64,000 nt of DNA from Micromonospora sp. MA102 (GCF_025460765.1 NZ_JAMWEG010000017.1:79706-143705); one strand, 5' to 3'. Shown: positions 43,456-52,939, counted from the stretch's first letter. Numbers and translations: made by a program. The notes: generated by a model not told the origin, from the sequence alone.

Positions 43456-44976
43456 ATGTCTGCCCTTGATAGGTCTCAGTCGATCGCGCCGCCGCGGCGG
43501 CGCAGGTGGCTGCCCCGGGTCGTCGCCGCCGCCGTGACGGCGGTGGTGGTCGGTGGTGCCGCCGCGGTGGCGGTGTCGACGCCCGCCGCCGCCGCGACGG
43601 TCGACACGAGCGCGTGGTACGTGTTGGTCAACCGCAACAGTGGCAAGGCCCTGGACGTCTACAACCTGGCCACGAACGACGGCGCGCGGATCGTGCAGTG
43701 GTCGCGGAACAACGGCAACCAGCAGCAGTGGCAGTTCGTGGACTCGGGCGGCGGCTACTACCGGCTGCGGTCGCGGCTGTCCGGCAAGGTGCTGGACGTC
43801 TACAACTGGTCGACCGCCAACGGCGCCAACGTCGTGCAGTGGACCGACGGCAACCAGGCCAACCAGCAGTTCCGGTTGGCCGACTCCGACAGCGGCTACG
43901 TCCGGTTGATCAACCGGAACAGCAACAAGGTGGTGGAGGTGCAGGGCGCCTCGACCGCCGACGGCGGCAGCATCGTGCAGTACGACGACTGGAACGGCGC
44001 CAACCAGCAGTGGCAGCTCGTCCGGGTCGACGGCGGGGGCACCCCCACCACGCCGCCGCCGGGCGGCTCGTGCACGCTGCCGTCGACGTACCGCTGGTCG
44101 TCGACGGGCGCGCTGGCGAACCCGCGATCGGGGTGGGTCTCGCTCAAGGACTTCACCAACGTCGTGTACAACGGCCGGCACCTCGTCTACGCCACGACGC
44201 ACGACACCGGCACGTCGTGGGGTTCGATGAACTTCAGTCCGTTCACGAACTGGTCCGACATGGGCTCGGCCAGCCAGAACGCGATGCCCTTCGCCGCTGT
44301 CGCGCCGACACTGTTCTACTTCGCCCCGAAGAACCTCTGGGTGCTCGCCTACCAGTGGGGCGGGACGGCGTTCTCCTACCGGACGTCCAGCGACCCCACC
44401 AACGTGAACGGGTGGTCGTTGCAGCAGACGCTCTTCACCGGAAGCATCTCGGGCTCCGGGACGGGACCCATCGACCAGACGCTCATCGGTGACAGCACGA
44501 ACATGTACCTGTTCTTCGCCGGGGACAACGGCAAGATCTACCGCGCCAGCATGCCCATCGGGAATTTCCCGGGCAGCTTCGGCGCGTCGTCGACGGTGAT
44601 CATGAGCGACTCGACGAACAACCTCTTCGAAGGGGTTCAGGTCTACAAGGTCCAGGGCCAGAACCAGTACCTCATGCTGGTCGAGGCGATCGGCTCGCAG
44701 GGCCGCTACTTCCGCTCGTTCACGGCCAGCAGCCTGGGCGGCACCTGGACGCCGCAGGCCGCGAGCGAGAGCAACCCCTTCGCCGGCAAGGCCAACAGCG
44801 GCGCCACCTGGACGAACGACATCAGCCACGGCGACCTGGTGCGCAGCAACCCCGACCAGACCATGACCATCGACCCCTGCAACCTCCAACTGCTCTACCA
44901 GGGGCGTGCCCCGAACTCCGGCGGCGACTACGGCCTCCTGCCGTACCGGCCGGGTGTGCTGACGCTGCAACGCTAG
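43456..44976 (+). CDS. Secreted alpha-L-arabinofuranosidase, GH62 with N-terminal CBM13
   Basis: 506 residues. Removes arabinose side chains from arabinoxylan. A Tat-like signal with RRRR and a long hydrophobic core ends at an AAA site near residue 47. A ricin-type CBM13 occupies ~50-195 and is about 80% alike to the modules at 48793 and 51859 in protein, but GC-rich in codon use. A Pro/Thr linker precedes the GH62 five-blade propeller (~203-506), with CTLPSTYRWSSTGALANP at its start and the acid residues of the family later. A consensus GAAGGAGGATC precedes the ATG. Confidence 0.93.
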   Translation: MSALDRSQSIAPPRRRRWLPRVVAAAVTAVVVGGAAAVAVSTPAAAATVDTSAWYVLVNRNSGKALDVYNLATNDGARIVQWSRNNGNQQQWQFVDSGGGYYRLRSRLSGKVLDVYNWSTANGANVVQWTDGNQANQQFRLADSDSGYVRLINRNSNKVVEVQGASTADGGSIVQYDDWNGANQQWQLVRVDGGGTPTTPPPGGSCTLPSTYRWSSTGALANPRSGWVSLKDFTNVVYNGRHLVYATTHDTGTSWGSMNFSPFTNWSDMGSASQNAMPFAAVAPTLFYFAPKNLWVLAYQWGGTAFSYRTSSDPTNVNGWSLQQTLFTGSISGSGTGPIDQTLIGDSTNMYLFFAGDNGKIYRASMPIGNFPGSFGASSTVIMSDSTNNLFEGVQVYKVQGQNQYLMLVEAIGSQGRYFRSFTASSLGGTWTPQAASESNPFAGKANSGATWTNDISHGDLVRSNPDQTMTIDPCNLQLLYQGRAPNSGGDYGLLPYRPGVLTLQR

Positions 44977-45066
44977 TGGCGTGGCGCAGATCCGGGTGTT
45001 CCTGACACTCGCGGCAACGGCGTGTGCGGGTCGGCTCAGCCGGCGCAGGAACGGGTGGAACTGGAG

Positions 45067-45100
45067 CGGGCGGGCTCGGCGTACGCGCCGAGCCCGCCCG
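45067..45100 (+). terminator. Strong terminator after GH62
   Basis: A 15-base-pair perfect stem (CGGGCGGGCTCGGCG with its complement) closes a TACG tetraloop. It lies about 90 bases after the GH62 stop. There is no T-run, which is common in actinomycetes. Confidence 0.8.
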
Positions 45101-45175
45101 GCTGCGCGGTCGTCGGGCGGTGCGGCGGGGAGGTCTCCCGATGCGGCGGCAACTGTGCTTTAATCAGACACGTCG

Positions 45176-45191
45176 ATGTTATCGATAACAT
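45176..45191. promoter_or_regulatory. LacI-type operator upstream of GH43
   Basis: ATGTTATCGATAACAT is a perfect 16-base palindrome with the same TGTTA/TAACA arms as the other operators of the island. It lies in the gap 44977-45539 before the GH43/CE3 unit. Confidence 0.7.
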
Positions 45192-45287
45192 CTGCCGCGG
45201 AGGTTCCCCACCGTCGACACTCTCCGGCAGCTGGAGCCGCCAGGGGCCACAAGCTCCCACGTGCCCGTCGGCTGACTTCCGGGCCCA

Positions 45288-45300
45288 GATGTTAGCGCTC
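45288..45300. promoter_or_regulatory. LacI-type operator half-site
   Basis: GATGTTAGCGCTC keeps the left arm and centre of the operator consensus but the right arm has decayed. It lies 113 bases downstream of the perfect palindrome, so the two could support looping. The rest of 45301-45539 shows nothing further. Confidence 0.4.
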
Positions 45301-45539
45301 CTATCGACGGCCACTCATTCGTGAGGCTCCGCCCGCGCGGAGCGGGACCGCCAACAACACCCCGGTCGCCTCGCCACCCGCACCGGCGGCAACGACCCGA
45401 AGTGGAGCCAGGGCTGACGCCCTGACCACGCGCCCGGCCTCTCGCCGGCCGGGTCAGGCCGGAAGCGGCCGCAGGTTTCCCGCCCGCGGCATCCGGTGCC
45501 CGATGTCTGCTGTCCGACCCGTCCGAAAGGTTCGCCACC

Positions 45540-47345
45540 ATGTCAGTGTCGATTCCGATGACCGGCCGGCGCGACCCGCGTGTCGCGGCGGGAACTGTCG
45601 CCGTGAGCGGTGACCGCTGGAGGCCCACCCCGCCGGCGCGGGGCAGCCGCAGGACCAGGCGCGGGATGGCCCTGGTCGTGAGCCTCCTGGCGTTGCTGGG
45701 GTTCGTCCCGGCGACCGCCCGCGCGGACAACCCGATCGTCCAGACGATCTACACGGCTGACCCGGCACCGCTGGTCCACAACGGCCGCGTGTACCTCTAC
45801 ACCGGGCACGACGAGGACAACTCGACCTACTTCACGATGAAGGAGTGGCGGGTCTGGTCGTCGGCCGACATGGTGAACTGGACCGACCACGGCTCACCGC
45901 TCAGCCTCGCGAGCTTCAGCTGGGCCAGCGCCAACGCCTGGGCGGGGCAGGTGGTCCAGCGCAATGGCAGGTTCTACTGGTACGTGCCGATGACGGTGCG
46001 CGCGACCGGCCAGATGGGGATCGGGGTGGCGGTGGCCGACAGCCCGACCGGGCCGTTCCGGGACGCCATCGGTCATCCGCTGGTGAGCAACGGGGAGATC
46101 GACCCGACGGTGTTCATCGACGACGACGGCCAGGGGTATCTGTACTGGGGCAATCCCCACCTGTGGTACGTGAAGCTGAACCAGGACATGGTCTCGTACT
46201 CGGGAAGCCCCACCCAGATCCCGTTGACCACGAGCGGTTTCGGCACGCGGACCGGCGACCCGAACCGGCCGACGCTGTTCGAGGAGGCGCCGTGGGTGTA
46301 CAAGCGCAACGGCCTGTACTACCTGGTCTTCGCGGCCAAGTGCTGTTCGGAGTTCATCGCCTACTCGACCGCGCCGGGTCCGCTGGGGCCGTGGACCTAT
46401 CGCGGGACGATCATGCCGACCCAGGGAAGCAGCTTCACCAACCATCCCGGGGTGATCGACTTCAAGGGCGGGTCGTACTTCTTCTACCACAACGGAGCGT
46501 TGCCGGGCGGCGGTGGTTTCACCCGGTCGGTGGCGGTGGAGAAGTTCACCTACGGAGCGGACGGCGCCATCCCGACGATCACCATGACGACCAGGGGCGC
46601 CCCGCAGGTCGGGACGGTGGATCCGTACGTCCGGCAGGAGGCCGAGTCGATCGCCTGGGAGTCGGGGGTGGAGACCGAGCCGACCACCGACGGGGGGATG
46701 AACGTCGGCTGGATCGAGAACGGGGACTACCTCAAGGTCAGTGGGGTGAACTTCGGCGCCGGAGCCGCCTCGTACCGGGCCCGGGTGGCATCGGGCGGTA
46801 GCGGGGGCACCATCGAGTTGCACCTGGACAGCGTGGGCGGCCCCCTGGTGGGCACCTGCCGGGTCACCGGCACCGGCGGCTGGCAGGTCTGGACCGACAC
46901 GACCTGTCCGGTCAGCGGGGCCGCCGGCACCCACGACCTGTACCTGAGGTTCAACGGCGGCAGCGGGTACCTGCTCAACGTCAACCACTGGCAGTTCACT
47001 ACCGGTGCCGGCACCCCGCCGCCGAGCAGCCCGCCGCCGAGCGGCGATGCCTGCGCCGCGAGCTATCGCACCACCAACGCGTGGTCCGGTGGCTTCCAGG
47101 GCGAGGTGACCGTGACGGCCGGCGCCGCGGCGATCGGCGGCTGGACCGTGCAGTGGGCCCTGGGCAACGGCCAGAGCATCAGCCAGGTCTGGAACGGCAC
47201 CCTGAGCACCAGCGGCTCCACGGCGACCGTCCGCAACGTGCCGTTCAACGGGTCCCTGCCCGCCGGTGGATCGACCGTCTTCGGCTTCCTGGCGAGCGGC
47301 TCGCCATCGGCGCCGGCGCTCACCTGCGGCAGCGCATCGAGTTAG
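45540..47345 (+). CDS. Secreted GH43 arabinofuranosidase/xylosidase with CBM6 and CBM2
   Basis: 601 residues. Signal region with a long basic n-region (to ~63, ARA site). The GH43 propeller (~65-355) has Asp74 (base, in YTADPAPLVH), Asp188 (in GEIDPTVF) and the acid Glu249 (in FEEAPWVY), resembling arabinoxylan arabinofuranohydrolases. A CBM6 (~361-490, EAESIAWESGVETEP to HWQF) and, after a Pro/Ser linker, a CBM2 (~505-598, with surface Trp) follow. CBM6 binds xylan ends and CBM2 binds cellulose or xylan. The esterase gene follows after 99 bases. Confidence 0.92.
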   Translation: MSVSIPMTGRRDPRVAAGTVAVSGDRWRPTPPARGSRRTRRGMALVVSLLALLGFVPATARADNPIVQTIYTADPAPLVHNGRVYLYTGHDEDNSTYFTMKEWRVWSSADMVNWTDHGSPLSLASFSWASANAWAGQVVQRNGRFYWYVPMTVRATGQMGIGVAVADSPTGPFRDAIGHPLVSNGEIDPTVFIDDDGQGYLYWGNPHLWYVKLNQDMVSYSGSPTQIPLTTSGFGTRTGDPNRPTLFEEAPWVYKRNGLYYLVFAAKCCSEFIAYSTAPGPLGPWTYRGTIMPTQGSSFTNHPGVIDFKGGSYFFYHNGALPGGGGFTRSVAVEKFTYGADGAIPTITMTTRGAPQVGTVDPYVRQEAESIAWESGVETEPTTDGGMNVGWIENGDYLKVSGVNFGAGAASYRARVASGGSGGTIELHLDSVGGPLVGTCRVTGTGGWQVWTDTTCPVSGAAGTHDLYLRFNGGSGYLLNVNHWQFTTGAGTPPPSSPPPSGDACAASYRTTNAWSGGFQGEVTVTAGAAAIGGWTVQWALGNGQSISQVWNGTLSTSGSTATVRNVPFNGSLPAGGSTVFGFLASGSPSAPALTCGSASS

Positions 47346-47444
47346 CGATCGGGCAGGGCGACCTGCCCGACCCATCCCGCTCGGCAGGTGGCGGAGCCGC
47401 ACGGTGCCCGTCACCTGGCGCGCGGCCTCCCGAGAGGAGCAGTC

Positions 47445-48560
47445 ATGCGAACAAGGGCAAGGTGGCTCGCCGCGGGCGCCGCGACGGCCGTCGTGATCGC
47501 CGGTCTGGTGGCCCCTGCCGGCCCGGCCGGCGCGGAATCCAACGGCGGGGTACGGGTGATGCCGCTCGGCGACTCCATCACCGAGGGCACCCAGGTTCCG
47601 GGCGGCTACCGCATCGGCCTGTGGCAACGCCTCGCCAACGGCCGGTACACCACCGACTTCGTCGGGTCCCAGTACAACGGGCCCGGCAACCTCGGCGACC
47701 ACGACCACGAGGGCCACCCGGGCTGGCGCATCGACCAGATCGACGCCAGCATCGTCGGCTGGGTGAACACCTACCAGCCGCGTACCGTGCTGCTGCACAT
47801 CGGCACCAACGACATCCTGCAGAACTACCAGGTCTCCACCGCACCGAGCCGGCTGTCCGCCCTGATCGACCACATCACGAACGCCGCCCCCGCCGCGGAG
47901 GTGTTCGTGGCGCAGCTGATCCCGTTGGCCAACAGCGGCCAGGAGTCGGCCGTGCGCAGCTTCAACGCCGCCATTCCGGGCATCGTGCAGAGCAAGGTGA
48001 ACGCCGGTAGGCACGTCCACCTCGTCGACATGCACAGCGCCGTGACGACCGCCGACCTGATCGACGGCATCCATCCCACCGCCACCGGCTACGACAAGAT
48101 GGCCGCCGCCTGGTACGGCGCCCTGCAGGCCGTGCCCGGCAGCATCGGTACGCCGGGTGGCACGGGCAGTTCGACCACCGACATCGTGGGCGTCCAGTCC
48201 GGGCGCTGCCTGGACGTGCCGAACGGCAGCACCACCAACGGCACCCAGGTGCAGCTGTACGACTGCTGGGGCGGCACCATGCAGCGCTGGGCCTACACCT
48301 CGGGCCGGCAACTGCGGGTGTACGGCACCAAGTGCCTGGACGCCGAGGGCGGTGCCGGCGGGAACGGCACCCGCGTGGTCATCGGCGACTGCACGGGCGG
48401 CGCCAGTCAGCAGTGGAACCTCAACGCGGGCGGCACCATCAGCGGCGCGCAGTCCGGACGCTGCCTCGACGCGTCCAACTGGGGCACCGCGAACGGAACG
48501 AAGATCATTCTCTGGGACTGCCACGGCGGCGCCAACCAGCAGTGGCGCCTGCGCAACTGA
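47445..48560 (+). CDS. Secreted SGNH esterase, CE3-like, with C-terminal CBM13
   Basis: 371 residues. Probably removes acetyl groups from xylan. Signal peptide to ~31 (AGA). The SGNH hydrolase domain (~35-230) shows block I GDSITEGTQ (Ser), block II/III with HPGWRIDQI and HIGTNDI, and block V DGIHPTATGY (Asp/His), an arrangement close to carbohydrate esterase family 3. A ricin-type CBM13 (~243-371) with QQW repeats ends the protein. The ATG at 47445 has GAGAGGAG five bases before it. Likely co-transcribed with the GH43 gene. Confidence 0.88.
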   Translation: MRTRARWLAAGAATAVVIAGLVAPAGPAGAESNGGVRVMPLGDSITEGTQVPGGYRIGLWQRLANGRYTTDFVGSQYNGPGNLGDHDHEGHPGWRIDQIDASIVGWVNTYQPRTVLLHIGTNDILQNYQVSTAPSRLSALIDHITNAAPAAEVFVAQLIPLANSGQESAVRSFNAAIPGIVQSKVNAGRHVHLVDMHSAVTTADLIDGIHPTATGYDKMAAAWYGALQAVPGSIGTPGGTGSSTTDIVGVQSGRCLDVPNGSTTNGTQVQLYDCWGGTMQRWAYTSGRQLRVYGTKCLDAEGGAGGNGTRVVIGDCTGGASQQWNLNAGGTISGAQSGRCLDASNWGTANGTKIILWDCHGGANQQWRLRN

Positions 48561-48573
48561 CCACTCGCGCCAC

Positions 48574-48601
48574 GGCCGGGCGGCGAACGCGCCGCCCGGC
48601 C
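48574..48601 (+). terminator. Terminator after the esterase gene
   Basis: A 12-base-pair perfect stem (GGCCGGGCGGCG with its complement) around an AACG loop, 14 bases after the stop. Confidence 0.75.
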
Positions 48602-48688
48602 ACCCCGGGTCCGGGCGAGCTGACCGGCGGCGGGCGCCGGCCAGGCACCGCGGCGGACGGCCGACTGGTCAGCGCGGCCGGCACGCCG

Positions 48689-48725
48689 GTGTCCCGGTGC
48701 TCCCTGGACGGGAGCACCGGGACAC
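48689..48725. terminator. Terminator between convergent esterase and xylanase genes
   Basis: A 16-base-pair perfect stem (GTGTCCCGGTGCTCCC with its complement) with a five-base loop. It lies between the two convergent ends and can stop transcription from either side. Confidence 0.8.
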
Positions 48726-48787
48726 GGGGTCAGCGGATCAGCGGCTTCCGGTCGGCGGACGGACGTCCGCGGCGTGCGGCGCGCTCG

Positions 48788-50275
48788 TCATCCGACCCGG
48801 ACGAGTTGCCATTGTTGGTTGGTGCCGTTCCAGTCGGTGTACTGGACGATGTTGGCGCCGTCGGTGGTGGCGGCGTTCTGTACTTCGACGGCTTTGCCGC
48901 TGTTGCGGTTGATGAGTCGGATGTATCCGCCGGTGGTGTCGGTGAGTTGGAATTGTTGGTTGGTGGCGTTGGCGTCGGTCCACTGGATGATGGGGGTGCC
49001 GTCGGTGGTGGCGCGGTTGGAGACGTCGAGGACCTTGCCGGAGTTGCGGGACTTGAGGCGGTACCAGCCGTTGCCGGAGTCGACGAACTGCCATTGCTGG
49101 TTGTTGCCGTTGTTGCGGGTCCACTGGGTGATGCGGGCGCCGTCGGTGGTGGCGGCGCCGTAGACGTCGAGGGCCTTGCCGCTGTTGCGGTTGAGCAGCA
49201 CGTACCAGGCGCTCGTGTCGACCGGCCCCGGCGGTGGGGTCGAGCCGCCGGCGTTGAGGGCGTCCAGGACGGCCGTGTAGGCGGCCTTCTTGTTGCCGTT
49301 GCCGTCGAAGAGCAGGGGATTGTCGCCGCCGCGCCAGGAGTCGCTGTCGCGGACACCCCAGGTGGTGATGCCTGTGCACCGGGTCACCGCGAGGCAGGCC
49401 CGGGTGACGGCGGCGTACATGCTGGCCTGGTTGGAGCCCTGGGTGATGTCGAGTTCGGTGATCTGGACGTCGACGCCGAGGTCGGCGAAGCGCTGCAGGT
49501 TGGCCTGGTAGTCGCCGGGCAGGCCGGTGCCGAGGTGGGACTGGAAGCCGACGCAGTCGATGGGCACGCCCCGGGACCTGAAGTCCCGGACCATGTTGTA
49601 GACGCCTGTCGACTTGGCGTTGATGCCGTCGGTGTTGTAGTCGTTGTAGCAGAGCTTGGCCCCGGGGTCGGCGGCCCGGGCGGTGCGGAAGGCGACTTCG
49701 ATCCAGTCGTTGCCGGTGCGCTGCAGGTTGGAGTCGCGGCGCCCGCCGCCGCCTCCGTCGGCGAAGGCCTCGTTGACCACGTCCCAGGCGTAGATCTTGC
49801 CGCGGTAGTGGGTGGCGACCTGGGTGACGTGGTTCATGGCGGCGTTGCGCAGGGCTGTGCCGGACAGGCTCTGTGCCCAGCCGGGCTGTTGGGCGTGCCA
49901 GAGCAGGGTGTGGCCGCGGACCCGCATGCCGTGGGCCTGGGCGTGGCTGACGATCTGGTCGCCACCGGTGTAGCGGAACTGGTTCTGGGACGGTTCGGTG
50001 GCGTCCCACTTCATCTCGTTCTCGGGGGTGACCGCGTTGAACTCGCGGTCGAGGATGGTGCTGAACTGGCTGTCGGAGAGCTTGAACGCGGGGACCGCGG
50101 CCCCGAAGTAGCGGCCTTTCTCGGCCGCTGCGGCACCGAGCGTGGCGCCGGCGCTGGCGGAGCCGGCGATCACGATCGGCGCGCCGACGGCGATCAGCGC
50201 GGCGGCCAGCAGGGCCAGGATCAGCCGTAGCCGCGGCGCGCGGTGCCCTCGCGGCGGGTGAGCAGGTTGCCTCAT
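48788..50275 (-). CDS. Secreted endo-1,4-beta-xylanase, GH10 with C-terminal CBM13
   Basis: 495 residues. Second GH10 xylanase of the island. Signal to ~43 (ASA). The barrel (~45-345) has the acid/base Glu169 in WDVVNEA and the nucleophile Glu274 in QITELDI. The CBM13 (~352-495) is encoded by DNA identical over 419 bases to the module of the upstream gene. It follows that gene with a 42-base gap and GGAAGG before the ATG, so both share the operator at 52475. Pairwise it is clearly a different xylanase from the one at 41363. Confidence 0.93.
   Translation of the reverse strand: MRQPAHPPRGHRAPRLRLILALLAAALIAVGAPIVIAGSASAGATLGAAAAEKGRYFGAAVPAFKLSDSQFSTILDREFNAVTPENEMKWDATEPSQNQFRYTGGDQIVSHAQAHGMRVRGHTLLWHAQQPGWAQSLSGTALRNAAMNHVTQVATHYRGKIYAWDVVNEAFADGGGGGRRDSNLQRTGNDWIEVAFRTARAADPGAKLCYNDYNTDGINAKSTGVYNMVRDFRSRGVPIDCVGFQSHLGTGLPGDYQANLQRFADLGVDVQITELDITQGSNQASMYAAVTRACLAVTRCTGITTWGVRDSDSWRGGDNPLLFDGNGNKKAAYTAVLDALNAGGSTPPPGPVDTSAWYVLLNRNSGKALDVYGAATTDGARITQWTRNNGNNQQWQFVDSGNGWYRLKSRNSGKVLDVSNRATTDGTPIIQWTDANATNQQFQLTDTTGGYIRLINRNSGKAVEVQNAATTDGANIVQYTDWNGTNQQWQLVRVG
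48793..49211 (-). repeat. CBM13-coding repeat, copy 1
   Basis: 419 bases identical to 51859-52277. They encode a ricin-type CBM13 at the C-terminus of the xylanase. Its codons are unlike the neighbours: Gln is often CAA, and GAA, GTA, GGA and CGA occur, whereas the related GH62 module at 43603 uses CAG and GC-ending codons. Confidence 0.88.
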
Positions 50276-50317
50276 GTCATACCTTCCGGGTCTCTGGCGA
50301 TGGTGGACGGTGCACGG

Positions 50318-52429
50318 TCAGGGGGTGGTCATGTCGAACCTGCGGACGGTCACGGCGCCACCGAGGGCGCGGGTGGCGTAGTTGAAGATCGCGTAGCGGT
50401 ATCCCATGAAGAACTGCCAGGCGTTGTTGAGGGTGAAGGCGGGGCCGAGGGGAGTGAAGGTGACGCCGTCGGTGCTGTAGGAGAAGCGAGCCTGACGGCC
50501 GGTGCCGGGGCGGATGTCGGCCGCGGCACGCAGCCAGATCCGCCCGCCGGAGACGGTGGCGGAGGCCGCCTCGGTGCCGGTCCCGGTGGTGTTCCAGTTG
50601 CCGTCCATGGTCAGGCCGTTGACGAGCGTCACCCGGGTGGTGCCGCCGTCGCGTCTGACCCCGATCCACGCCGACGAGTCCCGCAGCATGGCCAGACCGG
50701 TCCGGTCGCCGTCGCTCATGGCCGAGTAGTCCAGCTCGACCGTCGCCGTGGACGTCGGTCCCTGGATCCGGTGGGTGAGCGTGTTGCGGGCCGCGTACAG
50801 GTCATTCGTGACGGTCGCCGTCTGCAGGCGCAGGCCGCTGCCGGCCGACCATTTCGTGTTGTCCGGGTTGTGGTTCCACTCCCACTGTGGGCCCAGCGTG
50901 GTGGCGGTGAAGGTGTCCGCGCCGGTCATCGGCCGCACCGTCTTCGACGAGGCGGGGATGTTCGGCTGGGGGTAGCTGGTGCCCCAGGCGCCGTTGACGG
51001 TCTGGACGGTCGGCCAGCCGTCGGCGGTCCAGGTGATGGGCGCGAGCACCGGCATCCGGCCGCCGGGATAGGCATCCTGGAACGCCATGTAGTACCAGTC
51101 GCCGTTCTGGGTCTGGACGAGACCGCCCTGGTGCGGCACGCCACCGCCGGAGATCGGGCCGGGCATGTTGAGCAGCACCTGGTGCATCTCGTACGGGCCG
51201 AACGGGCTGCTCGACCGCAGGACGTACTGACCGTTGGCGGGGCGGGTGAGGAAGATGTAGTAGTAGCCGTTGCGCTTGTAGAAGCGCGACCCTTCGAGGG
51301 TGCCGACGCTCGACGGTGTGGTGAAGACCTGCTGGGCGCGCACCTGGCTCAGCCCGTCGGCGGACAGCTGGGCGACGCTGATGGTGCCGTTGCCGTAGGC
51401 GACGTACATGGTGTCGTTGTCGTCGACGAGCAGCCCGGCGTCGTAGTAGCAGTTGTTGATCTGCGAGCGCTTCTGCCAGGTGCCGTCGACGGCCGTCGAG
51501 GTGTACACGTACGTGCGGTTGAACTCGACGCAGCCGATCCAGTAGTACGTGCTGTTGCTCCTGCGGTAGTTGAAGGCCGACGCCCAGATGCCCTTCACGT
51601 ACGCGCGTCCACCACTGAGGTCGTAGGCGGTGGAGCCGAAGTCGAGATTCGGCACCGAGTGGCCGGCGTATTCCCAGTGCACCAGGTCGTAGGAGCGCAG
51701 GATCGGTGCGCCGGGGGAGTAGTGCATGGTGGAGGCCGAGTAGTAGTAGGCGTCACCCACCCGGATGATGTCGCCGTCGGCGAAGTCCTGCCAGACCACC
51801 GGGTTCGTGTACGCCGTGGCCGGCGGCCCCGACGTGGTGGGGGACGGGCCGGTGGTGTCGACCCGGACGAGTTGCCATTGTTGGTTGGTGCCGTTCCAGT
51901 CGGTGTACTGGACGATGTTGGCGCCGTCGGTGGTGGCGGCGTTCTGTACTTCGACGGCTTTGCCGCTGTTGCGGTTGATGAGTCGGATGTATCCGCCGGT
52001 GGTGTCGGTGAGTTGGAATTGTTGGTTGGTGGCGTTGGCGTCGGTCCACTGGATGATGGGGGTGCCGTCGGTGGTGGCGCGGTTGGAGACGTCGAGGACC
52101 TTGCCGGAGTTGCGGGACTTGAGGCGGTACCAGCCGTTGCCGGAGTCGACGAACTGCCATTGCTGGTTGTTGCCGTTGTTGCGGGTCCACTGGGTGATGC
52201 GGGCGCCGTCGGTGGTGGCGGCGCCGTAGACGTCGAGGGCCTTGCCGCTGTTGCGGTTGAGCAGCACGTACCAGGCGGTGGTGTCGACCGACGCCGCAGC
52301 CGCACCGGTGACGTGCACCGCGGCCGCGGCCACGCTCGCCAGCAGCGTCATGGCAACGGCGACGGCCAGCATCGGGCGTTTGCGGCGTCGATGTGGGGCG
52401 GCCGGTGGGGCCGCGTCGTCCATGCTCAT
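50318..52429 (-). CDS. Secreted GH43 enzyme with N-terminal CBM13 and C-terminal beta-sandwich
   Basis: 703 residues. Signal to ~47 (AAA). The CBM13 (~48-190) is at the N-terminus, followed by a Pro/Ser/Thr linker. The GH43 propeller (~200-490) begins TNPVVWQDFADGDIIRVGDAYYY in outline, with WASAFNYRRSNSTYYW and TLEGSRFYKRNGYYY further on; this layout fits beta-xylosidase/arabinofuranosidase subfamilies. The last 190 residues form a beta-sandwich like those found after GH43 xylosidases. GGAGGG precedes the ATG at 52429. First gene of a two-gene operon with the xylanase. Confidence 0.9.
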   Translation of the reverse strand: MSMDDAAPPAAPHRRRKRPMLAVAVAMTLLASVAAAAVHVTGAAAASVDTTAWYVLLNRNSGKALDVYGAATTDGARITQWTRNNGNNQQWQFVDSGNGWYRLKSRNSGKVLDVSNRATTDGTPIIQWTDANATNQQFQLTDTTGGYIRLINRNSGKAVEVQNAATTDGANIVQYTDWNGTNQQWQLVRVDTTGPSPTTSGPPATAYTNPVVWQDFADGDIIRVGDAYYYSASTMHYSPGAPILRSYDLVHWEYAGHSVPNLDFGSTAYDLSGGRAYVKGIWASAFNYRRSNSTYYWIGCVEFNRTYVYTSTAVDGTWQKRSQINNCYYDAGLLVDDNDTMYVAYGNGTISVAQLSADGLSQVRAQQVFTTPSSVGTLEGSRFYKRNGYYYIFLTRPANGQYVLRSSSPFGPYEMHQVLLNMPGPISGGGVPHQGGLVQTQNGDWYYMAFQDAYPGGRMPVLAPITWTADGWPTVQTVNGAWGTSYPQPNIPASSKTVRPMTGADTFTATTLGPQWEWNHNPDNTKWSAGSGLRLQTATVTNDLYAARNTLTHRIQGPTSTATVELDYSAMSDGDRTGLAMLRDSSAWIGVRRDGGTTRVTLVNGLTMDGNWNTTGTGTEAASATVSGGRIWLRAAADIRPGTGRQARFSYSTDGVTFTPLGPAFTLNNAWQFFMGYRYAIFNYATRALGGAVTVRRFDMTTP
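51859..52277 (-). repeat. CBM13-coding repeat, copy 2
   Basis: Identical over 419 bases to 48793-49211, but placed at the N-terminus of the GH43 enzyme instead of the C-terminus of the xylanase. Synonymous sites are also identical, so the duplication or gene conversion is recent. Confidence 0.88.
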
Positions 52430-52474
52430 GGGTGTTCCCTCCGGTCGGATGCCGGTGGCCTGCCGGGTGCGTGC

Positions 52475-52488
52475 TGTTAGCGCTAACA
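52475..52488. promoter_or_regulatory. LacI-type operator upstream of the GH43/GH10 operon
   Basis: TGTTAGCGCTAACA, perfect palindrome and identical to 43361-43374, lies 46 bases before the GH43 start on the minus strand, a typical repressor position. Confidence 0.72.
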
Positions 52489-52939
52489 CCAAGGGAGCTG
52501 GTCGCCGGGATGGTCAACGGTGGTGAGTCGGGGGATCCCGAGCTGTGCGGGCCGTGCCGAATGCACATACATCGGGGTCGCCAAGGTTGCCAGAATGTTT
52601 CGCCGCATTCAAGAGCTAGGCGTCGATCGATGTCCTGGCGCCGGTGTGGTCCGTCGGCCCGGCGGAGGTCCGGTCGTATATCGACTCGTCACCGTCATTC
52701 CACATAACACTTTTCTCGGAGGATTCAAGCGCGGCGAGCGGCCCGGATTTTGCCGGATCGCACACCGGAGGGCGCTGATCCGGGGTGAGCCCTCTTCGGC
52801 CCGGACCGGCCACGGCGGGGCCCGGGGGCGGCGCTCCCCGAGCCTCCGGGCTGACGCGGCCCGCCCGTCTTGACGTGGCGGTCGGTCTTCGGCGACAGTC
52901 AACGACCACCGCCATCGGATCGAGTTATGTGACTGCGAT
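52489..52939. other. Gap before the fusion sigma-factor gene
   Basis: About 450 bases without a gene I can support and without another operator palindrome. It must contain the promoter of the sigma-factor gene, perhaps autoregulated; I cannot identify a -35/-10 pair. ATCGGAT occurs at 52915-52921, probably by chance. Confidence 0.45.
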
